In this document: positions 44,195-53,870 of the stretch, in pieces
How positions within the stretch are numbered: the first letter of the stretch is position 1
Layout of the letters: each line of letters begins with the position of its first letter
Source: JAFEDN01 sp963844565
Lineage (GTDB): Bacteria; Pseudomonadota; Gammaproteobacteria; Coxiellales; Coxiellaceae
Reading direction: 5' to 3'
Assembly (NCBI GenBank): GCA_963844565.1
Contig: CAWJON010000002.1
Span: 310,001 to 374,000 of the forward strand
DNA length: 64,000 nt
Notes under the pieces: model-generated
What the model saw: only the letters and a program-made list of their open reading frames with translations
What the model was told of the DNA's origin: nothing
Database searches by the model: none
Program-made: the position numbers and the translations under genes

Positions 44195-46202
44195 TTATGA
44201 AAGCGTGGCTTTAACTCCCGCTGAAGGTGTCTTTCCCTGATGACTCCTTTTGAATTCTTTCCAAAGTAAATGGCGAAAGCTTGATAGATTTTGAGGTGTA
44301 CTGGTTATCAATGCTCCAGAAACAGGGGGATATTCTATTAACTGTTGGCAGTTTGAGTTGCCGGTGGATAATAAAAGCTTTTGTTCCTCAGAAATATGAC
44401 CTGTTTTTATATAAGATTCAAAAGATGAATTGTATATATAGCGGGACGCGCCAGGGTCTATTAAATAAATTTTTTCAAAAATATTTTTAAATTCAGGAAA
44501 AAAATGTTCGCGGGATTCAGCAGATAAGGAGCATAACTCAAAATAAATTTGGGCTAAAAGTATGTAGGAAGGAAAAAATTTATTATCGAGCTTAATTAAA
44601 TTTTTTAAGAGATCAATTACTTCAGGTAAATCTGTTGGTTTTTTATCAAAATAATCAATAAGAGCTAATTGAATACCGATGATTAAATTGTCGATGGCAG
44701 GACTATCTGCCTTAAACTCGCTTTGCAGTTTCTCAACTAAAGTTGTTTTGTCTCCAGTCGCTGTAACTTCATCCAAAAGAAGCATCAGGAATCTTGTTTG
44801 CGAGGACAATGATCCGGGAAAATGGGTAATATTACTCACGTATTTAGTCTTTGCTTCTGCAAGTAGCCCGTGAGTATAAAGACAATCGGCCAAACTTTCG
44901 TGGTAGGGGGTATAAACTGGATAGATTTCTATACCCTCTTGGAAAATTGAGATTGCTTCGGCATATTGTCGATTAACCTGTAGTGATAATCCGATAAACG
45001 ATGTAATATCCTGATGATATCTGTTTGGCTTTAATTGTTTTATTAAAATCAGTAGCTGCATGGCGGTAGATAAGAATTCGCTGTGCCTGGCGTCTAAAAA
45101 AAGTTTTCGACAGTTTTCAGTCATAGTTATTAAAGTAAAAAATAACCCCAGGGCGGCGGCTTTATATTCAGAATTTAATTTGAGCATGCCTAGGAAATAA
45201 ACACTGGCTAAATAAGGGTTATCTTTAAAAGATTGCATCGCTTTATTAAATAATTCCTGGATGCGCTTAACCTTATCTAATATGGGATAATTTTTATGTA
45301 TGGGAGTTTCTAACAGCCTTATTTTCCATGGGTCTGGCTTAAGTGAATAATGAGTTTCGTCTTTATCTTCTGAAAATGAATAGTCCGCTATTATTTCCAA
45401 ATAATGATGTATAGATGGGTAACTATCTTTAAATTCTGCTTCATTAAGGGACATCATGAGGATTTTATAAAGAATATCATTATGCCGTAGATAGATACTC
45501 CCCTCTTGGGTGAGTTGTCCACAGCTAAAGAGGATTGCGTTTAATCCTTTTTGTATAAGTTCTGGATCTAATTCTAAAATTTTTTCTTTAAATGGCTCTG
45601 ACATTTGCTGAAACAAATCCACGGTTTCCGCTGCGTAAATAAGGGCGGATAAATAATCATCTTTACCGACAACTTCCGCAATTTTATCGTAATTCAGCAT
45701 TATTTTTCTAATAATCCCTGCATCCATTGGATTTTTAAAAAAAGTCAAAGCAAGAATCTGGCTTATCAGATCGCTTTCTTTATCTACCTGGGAAGGAGGA
45801 GCAGGTATTTTTTTTTGTTCCTTTGGTTGAGGCTGCTGCGTGGAAGTTTTTTGCTCAACAGGTGTTGTTGATTTGGTTTTTTTAATTTTTTTCCCGGCAG
45901 TCTTTGCTTTTTGTCTTTTATCTTTAAGTTTTAACTTTTTGGTTTTTTTTACCGGATTTGATGGAATTGTTTTTGGATCAGATTTTGTTTGCCACTGACT
46001 TTAAATGTTGAACTAAAAGATAAGGGTGTAATAAATCTAATTTGAGGCTATGTTCACGCAGAATTTTAATATCATTTACCTGACTGAAAATACTCGGTAG
46101 ATAGGTTAACTGAGCCATTGGAAGGTTCGGAGTAAATTTTATTTCTGAAACCAGGCCAGGAAGCGCGTTGAAGCCCAAGTCTATTTTTTCATCGTCAAAC
46201 AT
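44195..46202 (-). pseudogene. TPR-like gene split by one-base frameshift
   Basis: The frame starting at 46202 (AAGGTCC before ATG, MFDDEKIDLGF) stops at 45978 after LLVQHLKSVANKI. An overlapping frame resumes with QWQTKSDPKTIPS and runs through a Lys/Pro linker (KKTKKLKLKDKRQKAKT) into the 517-residue frame ending at 44195. Removing one base between about 45978 and 46000 gives a single 668-aa protein. The downstream frame begins at TTG without a ribosome binding site. The long C-terminal part consists of helical TPR-like repeats (QYAEAISIFQEGIEIYPVYTPYHESLADCL, here read in pieces). Either a recent pseudogene or a sequencing error. Next to it lies a Sel1 protein gene on the other strand. Confidence 0.6.
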
Positions 46203-46296
46203 ATTAGGACCTTTGCTGATTGATATCTGTAATTAAATTTTTTTTATTCTAGTCTTTTATCTATTTGAAAGTCAATATTGCCTACTAAATTGGGTA

Positions 46297-46325
46297 TTGT
46301 ATTTTTAATCAAAATATGTTATTAT
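46297..46325 (+). promoter_or_regulatory. Promoter for Sel1-repeat gene
   Basis: TTGTAT (46297-46302) and TATTAT (46320-46325) are separated by 17 bases, about 55 bases before the ATG. This is a plausible sigma-70 promoter for the gene at 46382. Confidence 0.45.
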
Positions 46326-46381
46326 AGCCAAAATTTCTGTGCAATATTTACCTATAACATACATAAAATTGAGAAACTAAA

Positions 46382-47935
46382 ATGAGTAGAAGATCCCCAG
46401 GTTTAGAAGTTAAAGTAAACATCCCCCAGATTCTGAAAAATAACTCTTTTTATAGAAAAAAACAAGACGATAGAAAATCTATTCTTGAGGTTAATGCACG
46501 TCAGCTGGGTGGTGATAAATCTCTTGAACAAATTAAACTTATTCCACAAATGGGAAATGTAGACCAACGTTATGCTTTGGGACTTTTTTATTATAGCAAA
46601 GGAAACTTCAATTTAGCTTATCAACAATTTCAAGCAGCAGCTGCTAAGGAAGTAGATCAATATGGTTTTAAAGAATTAGCCAAAGGTAAGTTGGCAGAGT
46701 TACATCAAATGGGTTATGGTTTTCCTATTCAACAACCCGCGGAGGCTGATAAAATATATAACGATATAATTTATGAGGAACAAGAAAAAGGTGTGGCAGT
46801 TTATCCTGATGCATGTTTTCAAGCAGCTCAATTTTATTATTATGGAGTTAAAGGTGAGGTTGAGATTGAGCGGGCCTTGCAATTATATATCATGGCGGCA
46901 AATGCTGGGCACCCGAATGCACAAGTTGAATTAGCAGAAATAGCTTTGTTTTATGGATTGGATGAGAAAATTGCTATTACTCTTTTGAATAACAATAAAG
47001 ATTTGCCTGAGGTCAAATCTTATTTAAGTATATTAGAAAATGAGAACTTGCAGGAAAAGAGCGTGCAGCTTCACCAAAAAGCGTTGGAAATTCATGCCGA
47101 ACGACTTTCAAGAGAAAACGGCAACTTAAGTAATTCATTAAAGCTTGGCTATGTAAAAATTTTAGCAAACAAATTGCAAAGAATTGAGTATGCTCCGATT
47201 GACCAGGGAGAATTAAAGTCTGAGCTTAAAAAAATAGCGCAAAACGAAGGTCAATACAAAATAAATATTAGCACACCAAATCAAAAATATTGTTTAGCAA
47301 TATACTATCTGCAGTGTGCTCAGAAGCTGAAGGAGATTGCTTCATCTGCATGGTTCAGTAATGAGGGTGATAGATTAGATTACATCCAAAGTGCAATTAA
47401 GCTTCTTGAGAATATTGAAAAATCTGCGAGTCCTCAATGGTATCAGTCGGCCCAATGTAAACTTGCAGAATTGGTTCAACAACAACCCATAGAGAAACTT
47501 AAGTTTAAAGGCTCTAGCTATGCATTTGACATTTACAAGCAATTAGCACTGGATTCGAAAGATCCGTGTCCCGAAGCACTATTTCAATTGGGTAAAGATT
47601 ATCAGAAAAGTAAAAATAATTCTGAAGCTTTCCAATATTATTGGTGGGCAGCGCAATTGGGCCATTCTCAGGCTCTGGAAGAATGGTTAGATATAGCTTG
47701 TAAAGATCAAAATCCTTATACCAGAGAAGCCCATCTTGAATTTGCAACTCTTCTTGTGAGTCCTGCAACGAAACCAGCTAATACTACCCCTACAAATAAA
47801 ATTGACTTGCCGAGCCAGAACCGACACAGTTTTCATCGTCAACCGGCTAGGGGTATTGAGTTACCCCAATTACCATCGAAATACGAGGAAAAACCTGCAA
47901 TAACAGTTGCTTATGATCTCTTAATGTTGCCGTGA
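46382..47935 (+). CDS. Sel1-like repeat protein
   Basis: A 517-aa protein. Sel1-type repeats are recognised by YALGLFYYSKGNFNLAYQQF (about 63-85), ACFQAAQFYYYGVKGEVEIERA near 138, YIMAANAGHPNAQVELAEI near 165 and ALFQLGKDYQKSKNNSEAFQYYWWAAQLGHSQA near 400, each cited in part. They form a solenoid for protein binding. There is no signal peptide. Sel1 proteins are abundant in Legionellales, where they act in host interaction. The last 60 residues are Pro-rich and probably disordered. Confidence 0.75.
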   Translation: MSRRSPGLEVKVNIPQILKNNSFYRKKQDDRKSILEVNARQLGGDKSLEQIKLIPQMGNVDQRYALGLFYYSKGNFNLAYQQFQAAAAKEVDQYGFKELAKGKLAELHQMGYGFPIQQPAEADKIYNDIIYEEQEKGVAVYPDACFQAAQFYYYGVKGEVEIERALQLYIMAANAGHPNAQVELAEIALFYGLDEKIAITLLNNNKDLPEVKSYLSILENENLQEKSVQLHQKALEIHAERLSRENGNLSNSLKLGYVKILANKLQRIEYAPIDQGELKSELKKIAQNEGQYKINISTPNQKYCLAIYYLQCAQKLKEIASSAWFSNEGDRLDYIQSAIKLLENIEKSASPQWYQSAQCKLAELVQQQPIEKLKFKGSSYAFDIYKQLALDSKDPCPEALFQLGKDYQKSKNNSEAFQYYWWAAQLGHSQALEEWLDIACKDQNPYTREAHLEFATLLVSPATKPANTTPTNKIDLPSQNRHSFHRQPARGIELPQLPSKYEEKPAITVAYDLLMLP

Positions 47936-48199
47936 GCTAGCCACTTGCTTTTTTAGATTTACCGGTGTTTTATAGGTAATAAACCATTTGATGATAGAAA
48001 ATGCTCGGTCTGCAATAGATGACCAAGGATTTTTTCCTGAAACTAATGTGTTATCAACGCTCATTTCTGCTGTAAACATCAAAATACGATCAATTGGGCC
48101 ACAGCATTTCCCATCAGGAAAAGGGATTTGCAACTACCATGATGGTGCAAAAACTGTGCATAGCTTGGATTTAGTTTTGAATAATGGTATATCAGTTGT

Positions 48200-49444
48200 A
48201 TGTTACTGAGATCGAAAACAGAAATTTCAACTTTTGCCTCCTGGCTTATTTGGCTGATTGCTGCATTATTTTATTTCTATGAATATATCTTGCGATCAGC
48301 TCCCAGTGTGATGATTCCGCAATTGACAGATTTCTTTAATACCAGTGCAGCAGGTATTGGGATGTTAATTGGATTTTATTATTACGGTTACGCTCCCTTT
48401 CAATTAGCAGCGGGCACTTTACTTGATCGATTTGGCGCTCAATTTATCATGCCTTTTGCCGTCTTAATCTGCCCAGTGGGCTGTATTTTATTTCTATCGC
48501 CTAATTTTTATTTAGCCAGTTTTGGCCGCTTTCTGATTGGCTCAGGCTCAGCATTTGCATTCACTGGCATCATCTATATTGCAGCCAATTGGATTCCGAA
48601 AAAAAACCACGCCTTGGTTATCGGCGCCACTCAGACTTTAGGTATGCTAGGTGGTATCCTCGGGCAAGCTGGAGCAGCTATACTACTTCCTTACTTGCAT
48701 TGGCAAACTATCTGGGAAATATTAGCTGGAGCGGGTTTAATATTATTTGTTATTTTATTAATGACTATTCCAGCTCAACCCATTGAACTTAAATTCGCGC
48801 AACGCCAATCAGGTGGTTTAATCCATAATTTATGGTTGACCTTAAAAAATCCTATTATTTGGTTATGTGGTTGCTTAGGTGGTTTTATTTTTTCTCCCAC
48901 TATTGTTTTTGGATTGTTGTGGGGCCCTTCCTTTTTTATTCGGGCTTATCATGTTTCAACCTTGCAATCAGCTTTTATGAGTACGATCATGTTATTGGGT
49001 TGGGCCGTTGGTTCTCCTTTAATGGGCTGGATAGCTGATAAATTACAAAAGAAAAAAATAATTTTGCAAATTAGTTCCTTGATCGTGTTAATTTTGTTTC
49101 TGTTGATAGCGTACGCGCAGATATTCTCTATTATTGAAATCAAGGTAATGATGTTTTTATTAGGTTTATTCTCAGGCGCGCAGATATTATGTTTTGCCGT
49201 GGCTAAAGATGCTAATCCTGAATTCATACGCGGCAGCACGATTGGTACTACGAATTTTTTAGTATTCATCTGGGCGGCTATATTAACCCCACTCAGCGGA
49301 GCGTTGTTAAACTATTTTCATAAGCAGGCGGTGATAGGCTATTCTCTTACCGAATATCGTCAAGCTTTGATCATTGTCATTGTTTGTTTAATTTTAGCAA
49401 TCGTGCTTTCCAGTTTTTTACCGAGAGATCGCAAATTAACGTAA
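48200..49444 (+). CDS. MFS transporter
   Basis: A 414-aa transporter with 12 membrane helices. The motif-A region after helix 2 reads GTLLDRFGAQFIM, and helix 4 carries the long GRFLIGSGSAFAFTGII. The family recalls sugar-acid/ACS-type carriers (D-galactonate transporter-like) that are numerous in Coxiella. Substrate unknown. The start is uncertain, since no ribosome binding site is visible before the ATG. It stands alone. Confidence 0.8.
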   Translation: MLLRSKTEISTFASWLIWLIAALFYFYEYILRSAPSVMIPQLTDFFNTSAAGIGMLIGFYYYGYAPFQLAAGTLLDRFGAQFIMPFAVLICPVGCILFLSPNFYLASFGRFLIGSGSAFAFTGIIYIAANWIPKKNHALVIGATQTLGMLGGILGQAGAAILLPYLHWQTIWEILAGAGLILFVILLMTIPAQPIELKFAQRQSGGLIHNLWLTLKNPIIWLCGCLGGFIFSPTIVFGLLWGPSFFIRAYHVSTLQSAFMSTIMLLGWAVGSPLMGWIADKLQKKKIILQISSLIVLILFLLIAYAQIFSIIEIKVMMFLLGLFSGAQILCFAVAKDANPEFIRGSTIGTTNFLVFIWAAILTPLSGALLNYFHKQAVIGYSLTEYRQALIIVIVCLILAIVLSSFLPRDRKLT

Positions 49445-49561
49445 ACTCATCAATATGAATAATGTGAAATTATATCAATCTATTATTAAATTAAAATTAA
49501 ATGTAATATTTACTCACCTGTACAGTTAGCATTTCGACAAACTTCAGATAAGGCTTTAAAC

Positions 49562-51115
49562 TTACTCGCAGGTATTGGCAAATTGCAGCATGGGCCAACG
49601 TTCTTTCACGTAGTTTAAATTGAATTCGTTATTAGCCAAATAGACCAAACGTTGGTGGTTATCCAGTGCCAAATGTTGGGGATATTGCTCTTTAAATTTT
49701 CCCAGTTTGATTTTATCCTCACTATGTATCCATCGAGCCAAAGTAACAGCGACGGGCTCGTAGATACAATTGACTTTATATTCATGTTCTAACCGATAGG
49801 CGACTACGTCAAATTGCAGGACCCCGACAGCGCCTAAAATTAATTCGTTGCTATTAAAAGGATAGAATAATTGAGTAGCGCCTTCTTCAGAAAGCTGTTG
49901 TAGACCCTTGAGTAATTTCTTTTGTTTCATCGGATCACTAATGCGAACACGGCGAAATATCTCGGGAGCGAAGTGAGGAATACCGACGAATTTCAACACT
50001 TCTCCTTCAGTAAATGTATCGCCAATTTGCACAGTACCGTGATTGTGAATGCCAATAATATCGCCGGGATAAGCTACGTCGGCGTATTCGCGTGCATCCG
50101 CCATGAAAGTCAGCGCTTGGCCTAATAATATAGGTCGTTGTAATCGAACATGCAGAATCTTCATGCCTTTAACATAGCGGCCGGAACAAATACGTAAAAA
50201 AGAAATTCGATCGCGATGCAGAGGATCCATATTCGCTTGTACTTTAAATACAAAACCAGTAAAAGTTTTTTCATCGGGTTGCACGAGTCGCGTTTGTGTT
50301 AGACGAGGTTGCACCCCCGGCGAAAAATGCACAAAATCATTAAGTAACTGACTGACGCCAAAATTACTTAAAGCTGAGCCAAAATAAACCGGTGTCAGTT
50401 GTCCTGCTAAATAAGCTGCTTGATCATAGGCCGGACTAGCGCCTCTGATGAGTTGTATTTCTTCACGCAGATGATCCGCTTGTGAACCTAATATTTTATT
50501 GAGTTCAGGATTATTGAGGCCAACAATGGCTTGGCTGCCGCGAATAGAATCGCCTCTGCCAGGTTCGAATAAATAAACGGTATCTTCAAGTAGATGGTAA
50601 ATGCCAAGAAATTCTTTACCCATACCAATCGGCCAAGTAATGGGGGTGCAATGAATTCTCAATGTTTTTTCAATTTCATCTAAGAGTTCTACGGGTTCTC
50701 GCGCATTGCGATCCATTTTATTAATAAAAGTAATGATGGGAATATTTCGTAATCGACAAACTTCCAGCAATTTAATCGTGCGCTCTTCCACGCCTTTGGC
50801 GGCGTCTAAAACCATCAATGCAATATCAACAGCAGTTAAAGTGCGATAGGTGTCTTCCGAAAAGTCAGCGTGACCCGGTGTATCCAATAAATTAATGACG
50901 CAATTTTGATAATTAAATTGCATAACCGACGTGGTAACGGAAATGCCGCGCTGTTTTTCCAACTCCATCCAGTCGGAAGTAGTGTGGATTTTTGATTTGC
51001 GGCCTTTCACGGTGCCAGCCAATTGAATAATGCCACCATACAGCAAAAATTTTTCTGTTAAAGTGGTTTTCCCGGCGTCGGGGTGAGAAATAATTGCAAA
51101 GGTAATCCGTTTCAT
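49562..51115 (-). CDS. prfC: Peptide chain release factor 3
   Basis: A 517-aa translational GTPase of full length for RF3. G1 is SHPDAGKTTLTEK (9-21), switch II is DTPGHADFSEDTYR, and G4 is NKMDR. Domain II and the C-terminal part (FYPFNSNELILGAVGVLQFDVVAYRLEHEY, near 430, cited in part) match RF3. It removes RF1/RF2 from the ribosome after termination and helps quality control. The DUF488 gene lies 42 bases upstream on the same strand. This is a core gene and a good marker for phylogenetic placement. Confidence 0.95.
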   Translation of the reverse strand: MKRITFAIISHPDAGKTTLTEKFLLYGGIIQLAGTVKGRKSKIHTTSDWMELEKQRGISVTTSVMQFNYQNCVINLLDTPGHADFSEDTYRTLTAVDIALMVLDAAKGVEERTIKLLEVCRLRNIPIITFINKMDRNAREPVELLDEIEKTLRIHCTPITWPIGMGKEFLGIYHLLEDTVYLFEPGRGDSIRGSQAIVGLNNPELNKILGSQADHLREEIQLIRGASPAYDQAAYLAGQLTPVYFGSALSNFGVSQLLNDFVHFSPGVQPRLTQTRLVQPDEKTFTGFVFKVQANMDPLHRDRISFLRICSGRYVKGMKILHVRLQRPILLGQALTFMADAREYADVAYPGDIIGIHNHGTVQIGDTFTEGEVLKFVGIPHFAPEIFRRVRISDPMKQKKLLKGLQQLSEEGATQLFYPFNSNELILGAVGVLQFDVVAYRLEHEYKVNCIYEPVAVTLARWIHSEDKIKLGKFKEQYPQHLALDNHQRLVYLANNEFNLNYVKERWPMLQFANTCE

Positions 51116-51157
51116 GGTTTTTATTCCGCAAATGCCTAGTAATTGACCAATATAACA

Positions 51158-51715
51158 CTAGACAAGGCGGACTCGCAAATGTTTACCAGGAGGATAATAA
51201 ACTTTCATAGGTCTTTTGTGGCGATCAACCACCGCAAACGGTGTCAATTGGTGAGTATGTAAAGCAGTCTGACTCATTATATCAAAAACGTTTATACCAC
51301 GGACTAATTCTGCATCCCCGATAAGTGACCTATGACAGCGCCATGGCACTGCTTCAGCACACATAATGGCCACATTTTGGTGAAGCTTTATCAATTGATT
51401 TAATTTTTTAAGGGCTAAATAAAATTCGGCAGTTTGCATATAATCTGCAAATCCGCGGAAACTGGCATTGCGCCATCCTTGATTAATAGAATCTTTGTGA
51501 GTTTTGCGTAATCCTCCTAATTCAGGTAAATGAGTATAGATAATTTTTTCTTTAGCTAATGTCGTTCGCAATTTATTTTCATTAAACCAAGGCACGTGTC
51601 TTGATTTTGGAATAGTCCGAACATCGACAAGATGTCTGATTTTTTGTGCCTGCAGCATATCAAGAAACTCTTGAATACTGTGTGTTGAATGGCCAATGGT
51701 ATACAGTTTAGGCAT
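51158..51715 (-). CDS. DUF488 family protein
   Basis: A 185-aa protein opening YTIGHSTHSIQEFL, with VDVRTIPKSRHVPWFN near 30 and the late block IMCAEAVPWRCHRSLIG near 124; these define DUF488. The conserved Cys and His residues suggest a metal- or nucleic-acid-related enzyme, but the function is unknown. It precedes prfC in the same direction. Confidence 0.88.
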   Translation of the reverse strand: MPKLYTIGHSTHSIQEFLDMLQAQKIRHLVDVRTIPKSRHVPWFNENKLRTTLAKEKIIYTHLPELGGLRKTHKDSINQGWRNASFRGFADYMQTAEFYLALKKLNQLIKLHQNVAIMCAEAVPWRCHRSLIGDAELVRGINVFDIMSQTALHTHQLTPFAVVDRHKRPMKVYYPPGKHLRVRLV

Positions 51716-51884
51716 ATTCAGTATGCATTATAAAATAGAACTATGAACGATAACAAACCATTTGGGTGCTATGCTTGGCAACTCATCGATAATAATATTA
51801 GAATACATTGGCCAATCGTACAAATTTTCTTTAAATAATGTTAAAAACTTCGCCTAAAAAAGTTACCAGAATGCATTGATTTAA

Positions 51885-51961
51885 ATTGCACCATTGGTGC
51901 AATTCCAAAATACTTGGTGCAATTGGTGCAATTAATGTATACTTGGTGCAATTGGTGCAAT
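51885..51961 (+). promoter_or_regulatory. Iteron operator array with promoter
   Basis: Five direct copies of TTGGTGCAAT start at 51894, 51914, 51923, 51943 and 51952 (spacings 20, 9, 20, 9). An inverted half, ATTGCACCA (51885-51893), faces the first. TTGGTG (51914) and TATACT (51938-51943) sit 18 bases apart as a promoter inside the array. The gene start follows 20 bases after the last copy. The layout fits autoregulation by the downstream AlbA_2/winged-helix protein. Confidence 0.75.
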
Positions 51962-51980
51962 TATTCACGAAGGAACCTCT

Positions 51981-53312
51981 ATGCGGCCTATTTACCCAGA
52001 GCGGGAATCGAGGAATCTTGAGTTCAAATCTCAGTTACCTAATTTTCATAATTTGATAAAAACCTGTGTCGCATTCGCTAATGGCACGGGTGGAATAATA
52101 GTGATCGGTGTTAATGATAAAACTCGTGAAATTATCGGGATTACCGACGCTATTCGCAATAGAATTTATGATGAACTTCCTAATAGCTTATATGACGCCA
52201 CTAGCCCAAGCCTGCTAGTAGAAATTTATGAAAAACGCTTCGATGACATCAGTATTATGATCATCGACGTTCCTGCAAGTATCAAAAAACCCGTTTTCAT
52301 TAAGAATGAAGGAATACCCAAGGGAGTTTATTTACGAGCAGGATCGAATACACGCCGAGCCAGCTCTGAATATGTAGAAGAGCTCATGCGTGAAAATAAA
52401 CGTGTTCATTTTGACGAAGAACCCATTCAAACTGATATTGATATTTTATCACCTGCGCTTCTGAAAAGTGCATTTCAGAAAATCGATCCCGGGCGCTTAA
52501 TTACCGAAAAAGTAATTACCCGCGCAGGTAATCATACTCAAAAGTTGCATCCTACCGTTGGTGGGGTATTAGCTTTTTGTGAAATGCCGGAAATTTATAT
52601 TCCCGAAGCAATGATACACTGCACCCGATTTGCCGGTGTAGACGGTCGAAACATTATTCAGAGCGAAGCAATTCAAGGCCACTTAGAAAAACAAATCGAC
52701 AACAGTTTTTCATTGGTCAAAGCATGGTTAATGCGAGATTATCAACTATTCGGCGCAAAATTAAAGGGTAAATCAATTATTCCTGAAATTGCATTACGCG
52801 AAGCTATCATTAATGCCGCTATCCATCGCAAATATTGGATTCCAGGAGCGATTAAAATTGCTCTGTATGATAATCGCTTAGAAATATTTAATCCTGGCAA
52901 TTTCCCCGGGTTATTTGATCTAAATAATCTGGGCGACGGCACCACTTACCTGAGAAACCCACATTTAGCGCGAATAGCTCGCCGTATCGGTTTGGTTGAG
53001 AAACTTGGAACCGGTATCCGTCTGATGTTCGAAACTTGTGCCCAGGCGGGAATAGCCAAACCGGTATTTTTAGAAGGCGCCGACAGTGTCAAAGTAATTT
53101 TCTCATTTTTACCGGCGGAAAAAATCCATTCCTCTGACGAAGAAAAATTATTAGAATTTTTTAAAACGCGCAAGGAGGCAAAGCTTGCCGAGGTAGAGCA
53201 TTATTTGCGCGCCTCCAGAAACACCGCCACTCGAAGGCTCAATTTACTGATTAAATCCGGAAAAATACGCCGCGAAGGCCGCGGCCCAGCAGTTAAGTTT
53301 ATCTTAAATTAA
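51981..53312 (+). CDS. AlbA_2 / RecG-like DNA-binding regulator
   Basis: A 443-aa protein with AAGGAA before the ATG. Residues 1-125 form an AlbA_2 (Schlafen-type) domain: ESRNLEFKSQLPN, CVAFANGTGGIIVIGVND and GVYLRAGSNTRRAS. The middle (about 250-360) is the GHKL-like/RecG-type HATPase_c_4 domain (ALREAIINAAIHRKY, EIFNPGNFPG, GTGIRLMFE). The last 60 residues look like a winged helix (ASRNTATRRLNLLIKSGKIRREG). Such proteins are often labelled RecG-like helicases but have no helicase motors; they act as transcription regulators and in some defence or mobile loci. The iteron array in front suggests self-control. Confidence 0.82.
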   Translation: MRPIYPERESRNLEFKSQLPNFHNLIKTCVAFANGTGGIIVIGVNDKTREIIGITDAIRNRIYDELPNSLYDATSPSLLVEIYEKRFDDISIMIIDVPASIKKPVFIKNEGIPKGVYLRAGSNTRRASSEYVEELMRENKRVHFDEEPIQTDIDILSPALLKSAFQKIDPGRLITEKVITRAGNHTQKLHPTVGGVLAFCEMPEIYIPEAMIHCTRFAGVDGRNIIQSEAIQGHLEKQIDNSFSLVKAWLMRDYQLFGAKLKGKSIIPEIALREAIINAAIHRKYWIPGAIKIALYDNRLEIFNPGNFPGLFDLNNLGDGTTYLRNPHLARIARRIGLVEKLGTGIRLMFETCAQAGIAKPVFLEGADSVKVIFSFLPAEKIHSSDEEKLLEFFKTRKEAKLAEVEHYLRASRNTATRRLNLLIKSGKIRREGRGPAVKFILN

Positions 53313-53367
53313 GTCTAGAGATTGAGATAAGGGGTCGCATCTGACGCCGCATTTATAATATATAGAC

Positions 53368-53736
53368 CTATCTTCGGTCAATGATCAATATATCATTTCG
53401 AAAAATACAATCATAAGAAAACAGGCCACCTTGGTTATTGCAGGTCACTTGATGGTTGTGAATTTGAATGCCTAAAATGGAGCCTTTTTGGTCATCATAG
53501 CGCAATATACAGCCGACACCCGCATCACTTTGGACAGAAAAGGTGATTGTTTCGGGGGCGGGGGGGATTTTTCTCGGGGGATCAACAATGATTCCGCCGT
53601 TACAGGTTTTAGTGGTTAACAAAAATGTTGCCGGCGTCTTATTATTGACGGTTATACTATATTCCCGCTCTTTTGCAAAAGCGATGGTCGTTAAACCCAG
53701 TAGGATTAAGGCTGAAATTGTTTTAAATTTTATCAT
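53368..53736 (-). CDS. Small secreted protein
   Basis: A 122-aa protein with a Sec signal peptide (MIKFKTISALILLGLTTIAFA, cut before KEREY). The mature part is beta-rich (YSITVNNKTPATFLLTTKTC) with four cysteines likely in two disulphides. No family recognised. It stands convergent to the AlbA_2 gene and upstream of nothing on its strand. Confidence 0.6.
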   Translation of the reverse strand: MIKFKTISALILLGLTTIAFAKEREYSITVNNKTPATFLLTTKTCNGGIIVDPPRKIPPAPETITFSVQSDAGVGCILRYDDQKGSILGIQIHNHQVTCNNQGGLFSYDCIFRNDILIIDRR

Positions 53737-53870
53737 AATGCCCCTTCATTGTCTTGTTTACCATATTATACATCAATTTGACAACAAGCAATTTGTATTT
53801 GACCACTATTTATCTTTTGTACTAAGATAAACATTTTTGAACATACATTAAACTGATAACGGAGTGAAAC

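Noticed and set aside
47921..48190. Minus-strand frame resembling a gene remnant (PFPDGKCCGPIDRIL)
   Set aside because: It reads protein-like, but no start or ribosome binding site is present, a TAG cuts the upstream part, and no family is recognised. It may be a pseudogene fragment next to the MFS gene.
51981..53312. RecG helicase
   Set aside because: Although often annotated this way, the protein has no helicase motifs; only AlbA_2, a GHKL-like domain and a winged helix are visible.
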